Under the pieces are notes generated by a model that did not search any database, was not told the DNA's origin, and saw only the letters and a list, made by a program, of their open reading frames with translations. From Streptomyces sp. ITFR-21 (GTDB lineage Bacteria > Actinomycetota > Actinomycetes > Streptomycetales > Streptomycetaceae), in assembly GCF_031844685.1 (NCBI RefSeq), contig NZ_CP134605.1, positions 5,430,001 through 5,494,000 on the forward strand: DNA of 64,000 nt, in the 5' to 3' direction. The stretch's first letter is position 1; every line of letters begins with the position of its first letter. Shown in pieces: positions 50,169 through 58,645 of this stretch. A program made the translations under genes and the position numbers.

Positions 50169-51572
50169 GTGGTGGCTTTGTCGAGTGCGCCGGGACGACC
50201 GGTGGCAGCGGCCTCCGCCCTCACCGCGGGCGAGGCGATTCTCCGCAGGCAGGCGCAGCGCGAGTCCGCCGCGCGCACCTACGCCCGCGCGTTGCCGGTG
50301 GTGCCGGTGCGCGCCCGGGGGATGACGGTGGAGGGCGCGGACGGCCGCCGCTACCTGGACTGCCTGTCGGGGGCCGGAACCCTCGCGCTCGGCCACAACC
50401 ACCCCGTCGTCCTGGAGGCGATCAGGGCCGTCCTGGACTCCGGGGCGCCGCTGCACGTGCTCGACCTCGCCACGCCGGTCAAGGACGCCTTCACCACCGC
50501 GCTGTTCGAGACCTTGCCGGCCGAGCTCGCCGAGCGCGGCCGGATCCAGTTCTGCGGCCCGGCCGGCACCGACGCGGTGGAGGCGGCCCTCAAACTGACC
50601 AGGACCGCCACCGGTCGAGGTGGCCTGCTCGCCTTCTCCGGCGCCTACCACGGCATGACGGCCGGCGCGCTCGCCGCCACCGGCGACACCGCGGTACGGG
50701 CCGCGGCCGGCGACACCGACGCGCGCGTCACCCGGCTGCCGTATCCGTACGACTACCGCTGCCCGTTCGGCGTCGGCGGCGACCGGGGCGCGGAGCTGTC
50801 GGCGCGTTGGACCGCGCACCAACTCGACGACCCCAAGGGCGGCGTGCTGCCGCCGGCCGCGATGCTGCTCGAAGCCGTGCAGGGCGAGGGCGGGGTGATC
50901 CCGGCCCCCGACGCCTGGCTGCGGCGGATGCGCGAGATCACCGCGGCCCGCGGTATCCCGCTGATCGTCGACGAGGTACAGACCGGTGTGGGCCGTACCG
51001 GCACCTTCTGGGCGGTCGAACGCAGCGGTGTCGTGCCGGACGTGATGGTGCTGTCCAAGGCGATCGGCGGCAGCCTGCCGCTCGCGGTGATCGTCTACCG
51101 CGAGGAACTGGACGGCTGGCGGCCCGGTGCCCACGCCGGCACCTTCCGCGGCAACCAACTCGCCATGGCGGCGGGCACGGCCACCCTGCGCTTCGTGCGG
51201 GAGCACGCGCTGCACGAGCGGGCCGAGACGCTCGGCGCCCGCATGACGAGCCGGCTGCGCGGGCTGGCCGCCCACCAGCCCTGCGTCGGCGACGTACGGG
51301 GCCGCGGCCTGATGATCGGCGTGGAACTCGTCGACACCGAGGCCGAACCCGACGACTACGGGGCGCTGCCCAACGCGCCGCAACTCGCCGCCCGCGTCCA
51401 GCAGGAGGCGCTGCGGCGCGGCCTGATCGTGGAACTCGGCGGCCGGCACGGCAGTGTGGTGCGGCTGCTCCCGCCGCTGACCATGACCGACGAGCAGGCG
51501 GAAGCGGTGCTGGAACGGCTGGCCGGCGCGATCGAGGCAGCACGGGCCGCGACGCGCGGGGGCCCGGCGTGA
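50169..51572 (+). CDS. Diaminobutyrate-2-oxoglutarate transaminase family protein
   Basis: 467 aa, PLP-dependent class III aminotransferase of the EctB/RhbA (Dat) kind. It would convert aspartate semialdehyde plus an amino donor to L-2,4-diaminobutyrate. Motifs are LDCLSGAGTLALGHNHP, FCGPAGTDAVEAALKLTR, FSGAYHGMTAGALA, VDEVQTGVGRTGTFWA, PLP lysine K297 in LSKAIGGSLPLA, and GTFRGNQLAMAAG. The following IucA/IucC and GNAT genes place it in siderophore assembly, as RhbA in rhizobactin 1021. It is not the ectoine gene: no ectA or ectC is near. The GTG at 50169 is five bases after GGAGGAG; the next codon is also GTG. Confidence 0.85.
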   Translation: MVALSSAPGRPVAAASALTAGEAILRRQAQRESAARTYARALPVVPVRARGMTVEGADGRRYLDCLSGAGTLALGHNHPVVLEAIRAVLDSGAPLHVLDLATPVKDAFTTALFETLPAELAERGRIQFCGPAGTDAVEAALKLTRTATGRGGLLAFSGAYHGMTAGALAATGDTAVRAAAGDTDARVTRLPYPYDYRCPFGVGGDRGAELSARWTAHQLDDPKGGVLPPAAMLLEAVQGEGGVIPAPDAWLRRMREITAARGIPLIVDEVQTGVGRTGTFWAVERSGVVPDVMVLSKAIGGSLPLAVIVYREELDGWRPGAHAGTFRGNQLAMAAGTATLRFVREHALHERAETLGARMTSRLRGLAAHQPCVGDVRGRGLMIGVELVDTEAEPDDYGALPNAPQLAARVQQEALRRGLIVELGGRHGSVVRLLPPLTMTDEQAEAVLERLAGAIEAARAATRGGPA

Positions 51573-51672
51573 AGCGGGCGGCCGGCCCGGTCCGGCGGCA
51601 CCGCCCGCTCCGCACCCCTGACCCCTCCCCATGGGCGACCGCCCCGACCGCACCGACCCGTGGAGTCCCGGA

Positions 51673-53517
51673 ATGAACGCGCCTTCACCACCGGCCACCG
51701 CGGCCGCGGACGCGGACGTCTCCGCGGTCGCGGACGCGTCGGCGTCCCACCGCGGCCGGCGGGTGCCGGCACAACGGGTCGACACCGGCCCCGGCACCGA
51801 GCCATCGGGGCACCCGGAGCCGTACGCCGCCGCCGACGCGATCGGCGTGGAGAACCTGCTGCGCTGCTGGGCACGGGAGACCGGGCTGTCCAGGCCGGCC
51901 GACGGACTGCTGCGGATCCCGCTGCCCGCCAGCGGCACCGAGGCGCACGCGGCCGTCCACCACTGGTCGGCGACCGGTCACCACCGCTTCGGTCCCGTCC
52001 TGCCTGCCGCCGACCGGCGCCCGCTGACCGCCGTGGAACTGGCGGCGCTGCTGGCCCGCGAGGGGGACGCCGACCCCGCGGAGGGCGCCGATCTGGTGGC
52101 GCGGGTGGCCGACTCGGTACGGCGCAGCGCCACCTTCATCGCCGAGCGCCGCGAGCGGCCCGGCCCCGCCGTACCCGAACTGCCCTTCCTGGACTCCGAG
52201 CAGGCCCTGATCCTCGGCCATCCGCTGCACCCGGCCCCTAAGGCCCGCGAGGGGCTCGGCGAGGGCGAGAGCGCCGCCTACTCGCCCGAACTGCGCGGCA
52301 GCTTCGCGCTGCACTGGCTCGCCGTCGACGCCTCCGTGCTGGCCGCCGACTCCGGCTGGACCGAAGACGGCCGCACGGTGCCGGCCGCCGATCTGCTGAC
52401 CGCGCTCGCCGGACCCGGGCTGGAACTGCCCGCCGGAACCGCGCCGCTGCCGCTGCACCCCTGGCAGGCCCGGGACATCCGGCACCGGCCCGGCGTACGC
52501 GCCCTGTTCGACGCGGGGCTGCTGCACGACCTCGGCCCGCTCGGCGAACCCTGGCACCCCACCTCCTCGGTACGCACCGTCTACCGGCCGGGCTCGCCCC
52601 TCATGCTCAAGCTCTCGTTGGGCCTGCGCATCACCAACTCCCGGCGGGAGAACCTCCGCAAGGAGCTGTTGCGCGGAGCCGAGGTGCACCGGCTGCTGCG
52701 CGGCGGCCTGGTGACCCGCTGGCAGGCCGCCCACCCCGGCTTCGACATCGTTCGGGACCCGGCCTGGCTCGCGGTGGACACCGCCGACGGCGAACCCGTC
52801 CCCGGCCTCGACGTGGCGCTCAGACACAGTCCTTTCGGCGCCGGCCACTCAGCGCACTGCGTGGCCGGCCTCACCTCGCCGCGTCCGTGGCCCGGACTGC
52901 CCGCGCCCGCTCTGCGCTCCCGGCTGGCCGTCCTGGTGGCGGCCCTCGCCGGACGCACCGGCAGGTCCGGGGCGGCCGTCGCCACCGAATGGTTCCTGCG
53001 CTACCTCGACGCCGTGGTCAAGCCGGTGCTGTGGCTCGACGGGCAGGCGGGCATCGCGCTCGAAGCCCACCAGCAGAACACCCTGGTGCTGCTGGACGCC
53101 GAAGGCTGGCCCCGCGGGGGCCGCTACCGTGACAACCAGGGCTACTACTTCCGCGACTCGCACCGCGCCGCCCTCGAAGAACAGCTCCCCGGCATCGGCA
53201 CGGCCAGCGACAGCTTCGTCACCGACGACGTCGCGGACGAGCGCTTCGCCTACTACCTCGGCATCAACAACGTCTTCGGCCTGATCGGCGCCTTCGGCTC
53301 CCAAAGCCTGGCCGACGAGCAGGTACTGCTCGCCGCCTTCCGCCGCTTCCTCGCCGCCGACCGGCAGGGCAGCAGCCTCCCGGACCGGCTGCTGCACTGC
53401 GCCCGGCTGCGCTGCAAGGCCAACCTGCTGACCCGGCTGCACGGACTGGACGAACTCGTCGGCCCGGTCGACACCCAGTCCGTCTACGTCACCATTCCCA
53501 ACCCGCTGGCCCGCTGA
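51673..53517 (+). CDS. IucA/IucC-type NRPS-independent siderophore synthetase
   Basis: A 614-aa ATP-dependent ligase that condenses a carboxylic acid (citrate or similar) with an amine or hydroxamate. Family motifs are GHPLHPAPKAREG, LPLHPWQARD, PTSSVRTVYRPGSPLMLKLS, LRITNSRRENLRKELLRG, EAHQQNTLVLLDAEG, YRDNQGYYF and the C-terminal FhuF-like YYLGINNVFGLIGA. It starts about 100 bp after the transaminase. The ATG at 51673 has a GGAG nearby; an in-frame ATG at 51631 is possible. Its stop overlaps the next start by one base. Whether it is type A or C, and thus its substrate, cannot be decided from motifs alone. Confidence 0.9.
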   Translation: MNAPSPPATAAADADVSAVADASASHRGRRVPAQRVDTGPGTEPSGHPEPYAAADAIGVENLLRCWARETGLSRPADGLLRIPLPASGTEAHAAVHHWSATGHHRFGPVLPAADRRPLTAVELAALLAREGDADPAEGADLVARVADSVRRSATFIAERRERPGPAVPELPFLDSEQALILGHPLHPAPKAREGLGEGESAAYSPELRGSFALHWLAVDASVLAADSGWTEDGRTVPAADLLTALAGPGLELPAGTAPLPLHPWQARDIRHRPGVRALFDAGLLHDLGPLGEPWHPTSSVRTVYRPGSPLMLKLSLGLRITNSRRENLRKELLRGAEVHRLLRGGLVTRWQAAHPGFDIVRDPAWLAVDTADGEPVPGLDVALRHSPFGAGHSAHCVAGLTSPRPWPGLPAPALRSRLAVLVAALAGRTGRSGAAVATEWFLRYLDAVVKPVLWLDGQAGIALEAHQQNTLVLLDAEGWPRGGRYRDNQGYYFRDSHRAALEEQLPGIGTASDSFVTDDVADERFAYYLGINNVFGLIGAFGSQSLADEQVLLAAFRRFLAADRQGSSLPDRLLHCARLRCKANLLTRLHGLDELVGPVDTQSVYVTIPNPLAR

Positions 53518-54266
53518 TGCCTTCCGCCGATTCGAGCACCGAGGACACGCTCGACCTGAGGCTCCCCACCGAGGTCCTCGCCCTCTTCGCCGCCACCCCG
53601 CAGTACGGGGACTCCGCGTCGGCGCCCGGACTCCCGGAGCGGCCGGCCGGCTGCTCGGGCGTCCACGGCGGCCCTGCCTGCCCCAGCCGCCCGGCCGACC
53701 TGCTCGACCGCGTCGCCGGCTGGCCCGCCGCCGAGACCTCAGCCGGGTCCTTCCGGCTCGTCCCGGTCCGGCTGGAGCGCGACCTGGCCCTGGTCACCGG
53801 CTGGATGAACGACCCGGCGGTCGCCCGGTTCTGGGAGCTGGCCGGCGACCCGGGCGTCACCGAGGGCCACCTGCGCCCGCAACTGTCCGGCGACGGCCGC
53901 AGCGTCCCGTGCCTGGGCGTCCTCGACGGCACTCCCATGAGCTACTGGGAGGTCTACCGCGCCGACCTGGACCCGATCGCCCGCCACCACCCGATCAGGC
54001 CGCACGACACCGGCGTCCATCTGCTGATCGGTGATGCCGCCGACCGTGCCCGGGGCCTGGGCAGCGTCCTGCTGCGCGCCGTCTCCACGATGGTGCTCGA
54101 CAACCGGCCCGCCTGCGCCCGCGTCGTCGCCGAGCCCGATCTGCGCAACACGCCCTCCGTCGCCGCGTTCCTCAGCGCGGGCTTCCGTCTTGGTGCGGAG
54201 GTCGACCTCCCCGGCAAACGCGCGGCTCTGATGGTCCGCGACCGCGCGCTCCGCCATCTGCTCTGA
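53517..54266 (+). CDS. GNAT acyltransferase of siderophore type (IucB/RhbD-like)
   Basis: 249 aa. An N-terminal Pro/Ala-rich stretch of about 75 residues precedes an Acetyltransf_8-type GNAT domain (FRLVPVRLERDLALVTGWMNDP, VLDGTPMSYWEVYRADLDPI, HDTGVHLLIGDAADRARGLGS, VVAEPDLRNTPSVAAFLSAGF). This class N-acylates hydroxylysine-like or diamine siderophore building blocks. Start and previous stop overlap (TGATG), so it is coupled to the synthetase. The likely substrate is diaminobutyrate or a derivative from the first enzyme; this is inference. Confidence 0.85.
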   Translation: MPSADSSTEDTLDLRLPTEVLALFAATPQYGDSASAPGLPERPAGCSGVHGGPACPSRPADLLDRVAGWPAAETSAGSFRLVPVRLERDLALVTGWMNDPAVARFWELAGDPGVTEGHLRPQLSGDGRSVPCLGVLDGTPMSYWEVYRADLDPIARHHPIRPHDTGVHLLIGDAADRARGLGSVLLRAVSTMVLDNRPACARVVAEPDLRNTPSVAAFLSAGFRLGAEVDLPGKRAALMVRDRALRHLL

Positions 54267-54410
54267 CCGCTCCCCTGCGGGCGCCCACTCGATTCGGCAC
54301 GGTACGGCCGACATGCCGTCAGCCGCCGGCCCATCCTCAGGCATACGGCTCCCGGGTCCGGCGCGGGCTGCGATGCGGGACGGGCCGTGACCGGAGGGAG
54401 CGGGGTCGCC

Positions 54411-55223
54411 ATGGGCGCCATCGGTGCGGACGGGAGCCTGCGGACCTGCCCGGAGTGCGGCACTCCCGGCGTCCGGCCGGGTCAGCTGGTGTGCGGGGGC
54501 TGCTTCGTACCCTTCTCCCTGATGCCGTCCCGCCGGTGCCCCGGAACCGATCCCGACCCCACCGACGCACTGCCCGAAGCCGCCCCGGACACCGAACCGA
54601 TCCGGATCATCGAGCTGTCGCCCGGCGCCGCCGCCCGGCAGACCGGCTCGGGCACCCCGCCCAGCGCCCTACGGCTGCTCTTCCCGGGTGGCGAGACCGT
54701 GTCCGTCGAGCCCGGTGTACGCCTCAGGTGCGGCCGCGAACCCCGCCTGTGCCCCGATGCGGCGTTCCTCGCCGGCTACGGCAGCCTGTCCCGTGTCCAC
54801 GCCACGGTCGCCGTTGAGACCGACGGTTCCGCCTGGATCACCGACGAGAAGTCCACCAACGGCACCTATGCGTACGGTCACCGACTGGCCTCCGGACAGC
54901 GGGCCGCGCTGCGGCCCGGGGACACCGTACGGCTCGCCGCCGACATCACCGTTCGCGCCAGTCGGCGCGCAGGGTCAGCACCTTCACTGCCACCGGCCGC
55001 CCAAGGCGCTCGTCGACAGCCGCGTATACGTGCCCGAAGCCGCCGCCGCCCAGCGACTCCGCCAGCCGGTAGCGGCCGCCCAGGAACGTACCGGGCCCTG
55101 TTCCGGCAAAGGCCCGGCCCTCGCTCACCTCTGTCCGCCCCCGCCGGTCCCGCCGTCCCCGCCGGTCGAGCCGTCCGGGTCGTCCTGACCGTTTCGGCCG
55201 TCCGTGGACGGGAGGTCCGGTGA
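54411..55223 (+). CDS. Zinc-ribbon FHA-domain protein with aberrant C-terminus
   Basis: 270 aa. A zinc ribbon lies near the start (CPECGTPG...CGGC, residues about 10-32), then an acidic linker and an FHA domain (about 80-180; RCGREP, SLSRVHATV, ITDEKSTNGTYAYG). FHA domains bind phosphothreonine, usually of Ser/Thr kinase targets. After ITVR (about 54955) the remaining 85 codons are antisense to a kinase gene and to the end of a second FHA gene. They read as Arg/Pro/Ala-rich nonsense, so the original C-terminus is lost. GGAGGGAG precedes the ATG; GTG at 54387 is another possible start. Probably a damaged gene, perhaps still making a working FHA domain. Confidence 0.65.
   Translation: MGAIGADGSLRTCPECGTPGVRPGQLVCGGCFVPFSLMPSRRCPGTDPDPTDALPEAAPDTEPIRIIELSPGAAARQTGSGTPPSALRLLFPGGETVSVEPGVRLRCGREPRLCPDAAFLAGYGSLSRVHATVAVETDGSAWITDEKSTNGTYAYGHRLASGQRAALRPGDTVRLAADITVRASRRAGSAPSLPPAAQGARRQPRIRARSRRRPATPPAGSGRPGTYRALFRQRPGPRSPLSAPAGPAVPAGRAVRVVLTVSAVRGREVR
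54946..55128 (-). pseudogene. Truncated Ser/Thr protein kinase (N-terminal 60 aa only)
   Basis: A GTG start at 55128 overlaps the stop of the upstream FHA gene (GTGA). The 60 residues are a kinase N-lobe: FLGGRYRLAESLGGGGFGHVY (glycine loop), then RPVAVKVLTLRADWRER with the VAVK lysine, then TGA. The rest of the kinase, about 250 residues or more with HRD and DFG motifs, is absent. The sequence beyond is the 3' end of the oppositely oriented zinc-ribbon FHA gene. A deletion between two convergent genes is the simplest explanation. Confidence 0.8.
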
Positions 55224-56366
55224 GAGGCCCAGCATCGTCGGCGCCGCCACGGCCCCGGCAGCCGGCCCAGGGCCGACCGTACCGTCCGTCGCGTCCTCCT
55301 CGAAGACGAACCGACGGCCGCTCGGCAGCAGTTCCAGCCGGTCGTGCAGCATGACGGAGTCACCGGGCCGCGGCCGCCACAGCGTGCCGTGGCGCAGCGG
55401 CAGCAACTCGTCTTCGGCCGGCCGGTTGTGGCGGATCCGGGTGCCGTTGGCGCTGCGCTCGTCGACGACGGTCAGCGCCTTGCCGTCATAGGAGAGCACC
55501 ACGTGGGTGCGGCTGACGGAGACCACCGACGCGTCGCCGATCCAGGCGCCGAGCGGCACCCCGCCGTCGGCCGGGGCCCGGCCGACCGCCAGCGGCTCGC
55601 CGGCCGTCACCATGAAACGGCCCTTGACCGTGCCGCCCATCAGCACCTTCACCTGGGCGCGGCGCGGACGCGGCCCCGCGTCGGTGAGCGGCTGGCCGTG
55701 CGTCGGGCAGAGCACACGGTCCCTGCGGCGCCTGGGCAGCGCGGTGCTCGGCCGATCCCCGCCCCCGAAGAGCGGGCAGCCGGGCTCCGGGCAGTGCCCG
55801 TCGCGGCTGAGCACCGAGTGGTGGGCGGACGGCGCCCAGCGGCGCAGCACTCCGGCCTCCAGCAGCAGCCCTTCCTCCTCCTTGCGGGACACCTGCCACT
55901 CGGCGGGCACCGGCTTGATCCGCGGACGTACCCCGATCCGGCCGTCCGGCCCCAGGAAAGGACGCAGGAAGCGACCCCGGGAGCCCGGAAGCCAGGGGTA
56001 GGCACGGTGGAAGTCGAGGAAGTTGTCGGCGCTGACCACCCGGAGTTCCAGGGCGTCCGCCAGCTCCAGGATGCGGTCGTCGGCGCGGGGCAGCACCTCG
56101 AGCAGTCCGTCGCGGTATCAGCGGTCCAGCCGCCGGCGCTCCTCGGCGGTCAGCCGTCCGTCGGTGAGCAGCGAACGGTCGGTGATCGCGTACACCTGTA
56201 CGGTCGCGTCGCGCGCGAAGGCGGCCAGCGCGTCCAGCAGGCCTTCGAGTCGGGCCAGGTCCGCCGGTCTCCCGCCGCCGAGGACCGGTTCACGGACGAC
56301 GTCCGCCACATCGACGACGTATTCGGCGGCAGAGGCATCCAGCGTCAAACGGCTCTCGCACCGCAT
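55125..56366 (-). pseudogene. PIN-like/FHA-domain gene interrupted by an in-frame TGA
   Basis: One continuous frame from ATG 56366 to the stop at 55125, broken only by TGA at 56118-56120. Before it lie 82 codons (LTLDASAAEYVVDVADVVRE...GRLTAEERRRLDR). After it the frame resumes with YRDGLLEVLPRADDRILELAD and VVSADNFLDFHRAYPWLPG, which together look like one PIN/Zc3h12a-like ribonuclease fold. A mid region with ISRKEEEG-like and Cys/His residues (CPEPGCP...CPTHG) follows, then an FHA domain (VSRTHVVLSYDG, DERSANGTRIRHN). A TGG-to-TGA change at a likely Trp codon would explain it. The gene heads an operon whose next gene is a truncated kinase. Confidence 0.72.
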
Positions 56367-56479
56367 GTGACCAGAAGCTAGCACCGGCCGACCGGAGTGG
56401 TCCGGGGAACGATCGGCCCGGCTGCGTACCGGGACCGGCGGTGGCCGAAACCGGTCCCGGGCGCCTCGCGCGGGCGGCG

Positions 56480-56502
56480 TTGTCAGTGGCTCGCCGTAGG
56501 CT
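56480..56502 (+). promoter_or_regulatory. RecA-NDp (PafBC-type) promoter of dinG
   Basis: TTGTCAGTGGC at 56480-56490, six bases, then TAGGCT at 56497-56502, the same layout as before recA. The dinG ATG is nine bases further on. Confidence 0.88.
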
Positions 56503-56511
56503 GGCCCCCCT

Positions 56512-58506
56512 ATGAACGCCATGCCCTCACCCGCACTCACCGACCTGCTGCACGCCGCCGTCACCGCCGTCGGCGGCACCGAGCGGCCCGGTCAGGTCAC
56601 CATGGCCGAAGCCGTCGCGGCAGCCGTGGACGACTCGTCCCATCTGCTCGTCCAGGCGGGCACCGGCACCGGGAAGTCACTCGGCTATCTGGTGCCCGCG
56701 CTCGCCCAGGGGGAGCGGGTCGTGGTGGCCACCGCCACCCTCGCCCTCCAGCGGCAGTTGGTCGAGCGCGACCTGCCGCGCACGGTGGAGGCGCTCAAAC
56801 CGCTGCTGCGCCGCGAGCCGCAGTACGCCATGCTCAAGGGCCGGTCGAACTACCTGTGCCTGCACCGGCTGCACGAGGGCGTGCCGCAGGACGAGGGCGA
56901 AGGGCTCTTCGACCCCTTCGAGGCCGCCGCCGCGACCAGCAAACTCGGCCAGGACCTGCTGCGGCTGCGGGACTGGGCGGACGAGACCGAGACCGGTGAC
57001 CGGGACGGGCTGACCCCCGGTGTCTCCGACCGCGCCTGGAGCCAGGTCGCGGTCACCTCCCGGGAGTGCCTCGGCGCCACCAAGTGCGCCTACGGCGCGG
57101 AGTGTTTCGCCGAGGCGGCCCGGGAGCGGGCCAGGCTCGCCGAGGTGGTGGTCACCAACCACGCGCTGCTGGCCATCGACGCCATCGAGGGCGCGCCGGT
57201 GCTGCCCAGCCACGAGGTGCTGATCATCGACGAGGCGCACGAGCTGGTCTCGCGGTTCACCGGGGTCGCGACCGGCGAGCTGTCCCCGATCGGCGTCAAC
57301 CGGGCAGTCAAACGCGCCGCCAAGCTCGTCAACGAGAAGGCCGCCGACGCGCTGCTGGGCGCCGCGGAGGGCTTCGAGCGGGTGATGGAGCTCGCCCTGC
57401 CCGGGCGGCTGGTGGAGATCCCCGAGGACCTCGGCTACGTTTTGGCGGCGCTGCGCGACGCCTGCCGCCAGGTGATCACCGCGCTCGGCGACACCCGTGA
57501 CAAGTCCGTGCAGGACGAGGACGCGGTGCGCAAGCAGGCCATGGCCTCGGTGGAGCACATCCACGAGGTCAGTGAGCGCCTGGTCCGCGGCGCGGAGGAC
57601 GACGTGGTGTGGTGCGAGCGCCACGACCGGTTCGGGGCGTCGCTGCGGGTCGCGCCGCTGAACGTGTCCGGGCTGCTGCGGGAGAAGTTGTTCACCGATC
57701 GTTCGGTGGTGCTGACCTCGGCCACCCTGAAGCTCGGCGGCGATTTCAACGGGGTCGCCGGGACGCTCGGGCTCGCCCCGGAGGGCACCGAGGGCGAGGA
57801 CGTCCCGCCGTGGAAGGGCATCGACGTCGGCTCGCCCTTCGACTACCGCAAGCAGGGCATCCTCTACGTGGCCCGGCATCTCGCCCAGCCGGGCCGGGAC
57901 AGCGGCCGGGAGGACATGCTCGACGAACTCGCCGAGCTGATCGAGGCGGCCGGCGGTCGTACCCTCGGGCTCTTCTCGTCCATGCGCGGCGCCCAGGCGG
58001 CCGCGGAGGCGATGCGGGGGCGGCTGGACCACCCGGTGCTGCTGCAGGGCGAGGAGACGCTGGGAGAGCTCATCCGGCGGTTCGCCGACGACGCCCGCAC
58101 CTGCCTGTTCGGCACGCTGTCGCTGTGGCAGGGCGTGGACGTACCCGGCGCCAGCTGCCAGCTGGTGGTCATGGACCGGATTCCGTTCCCGCGGCCGGAC
58201 GACCCGCTGATGAGCGCCCGGCAGAAGGCGGTCGAGGAGCACGGCGGAAACGGCTTCATGGCGGTGGCGGCGACGCACGCGGCGCTGCTGATGGCCCAGG
58301 GCGCCGGCCGGCTGATCAGGGCGACGGGGGACCGGGGCGTGGTGGCCGTACTCGACCCGAGGCTCGCCACCGCCCGCTACGGCGGTTTTCTGCGGTCCTC
58401 CATGCCGGAGCTCTGGTACACCACGGACGGCCGGCAGGTGCGGAAGTCGCTGGCGGCCATCGACGCGGCGGCGAGGACGGCTGAGGCGGCCGTACAGCCG
58501 GTCTGA
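56512..58506 (+). CDS. dinG: DinG-family ATP-dependent DNA helicase
   Basis: A 664-aa XPD-like superfamily 2 helicase (5'-3') that removes R-loops and D-loops and aids replication past damage. Walker A is VQAGTGTGKS (about 47-56), iron-sulfur cysteines fall in CLGATKCAYGAECF, DEAH box IIDEAHEL, then VLTSATLKLGGDF, GTLSLWQGVDVPGASC and QGAGRLIRATGDRG motifs. A PafBC-type damage promoter ends nine bases before the ATG at 56512. It converges with lexA; two hairpins lie between them. Confidence 0.93.
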   Translation: MNAMPSPALTDLLHAAVTAVGGTERPGQVTMAEAVAAAVDDSSHLLVQAGTGTGKSLGYLVPALAQGERVVVATATLALQRQLVERDLPRTVEALKPLLRREPQYAMLKGRSNYLCLHRLHEGVPQDEGEGLFDPFEAAAATSKLGQDLLRLRDWADETETGDRDGLTPGVSDRAWSQVAVTSRECLGATKCAYGAECFAEAARERARLAEVVVTNHALLAIDAIEGAPVLPSHEVLIIDEAHELVSRFTGVATGELSPIGVNRAVKRAAKLVNEKAADALLGAAEGFERVMELALPGRLVEIPEDLGYVLAALRDACRQVITALGDTRDKSVQDEDAVRKQAMASVEHIHEVSERLVRGAEDDVVWCERHDRFGASLRVAPLNVSGLLREKLFTDRSVVLTSATLKLGGDFNGVAGTLGLAPEGTEGEDVPPWKGIDVGSPFDYRKQGILYVARHLAQPGRDSGREDMLDELAELIEAAGGRTLGLFSSMRGAQAAAEAMRGRLDHPVLLQGEETLGELIRRFADDARTCLFGTLSLWQGVDVPGASCQLVVMDRIPFPRPDDPLMSARQKAVEEHGGNGFMAVAATHAALLMAQGAGRLIRATGDRGVVAVLDPRLATARYGGFLRSSMPELWYTTDGRQVRKSLAAIDAAARTAEAAVQPV

Positions 58507-58541
58507 GCGGCTCCCGCTCTCCCTCTTCTGCCCCCGCCCCT

Positions 58542-58626
58542 GCTCCCCCTGCCCGCGGGCGCCCCGGACAGGGGGAGCCCGCGGACGCAGAAGGGCCCCG
58601 GAACCGGCGCAGGGGTTCCGGGGCCC
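58542..58626. terminator. Convergent dinG/lexA terminators
   Basis: Two hairpins. GCTCCCCCTG (58542-58551) pairs with CAGGGGGAGC (58569-58578). GGGCCCCGGAACC (58593-58605) pairs with GGTTCCGGGGCCC (58614-58626), a perfect 13-bp stem. Confidence 0.88.
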
Positions 58627-58645
58627 GGATGGAGAGGCCAGGCGC

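Noticed and set aside
50169..51572. Ectoine biosynthesis (EctB)
   Set aside because: No ectA, ectC or ectD nearby; the neighbours are siderophore enzymes.
56118..56120. TGA read as selenocysteine or programmed readthrough
   Set aside because: No SECIS-like hairpin or known leaky context is visible, and the neighbouring kinase is also broken, so gene decay is simpler.
54267..56511. Insertion sequence or phage origin of the FHA/kinase block
   Set aside because: No transposase, terminal inverted repeat, integrase or att-like repeat was seen; base composition matches the neighbours.
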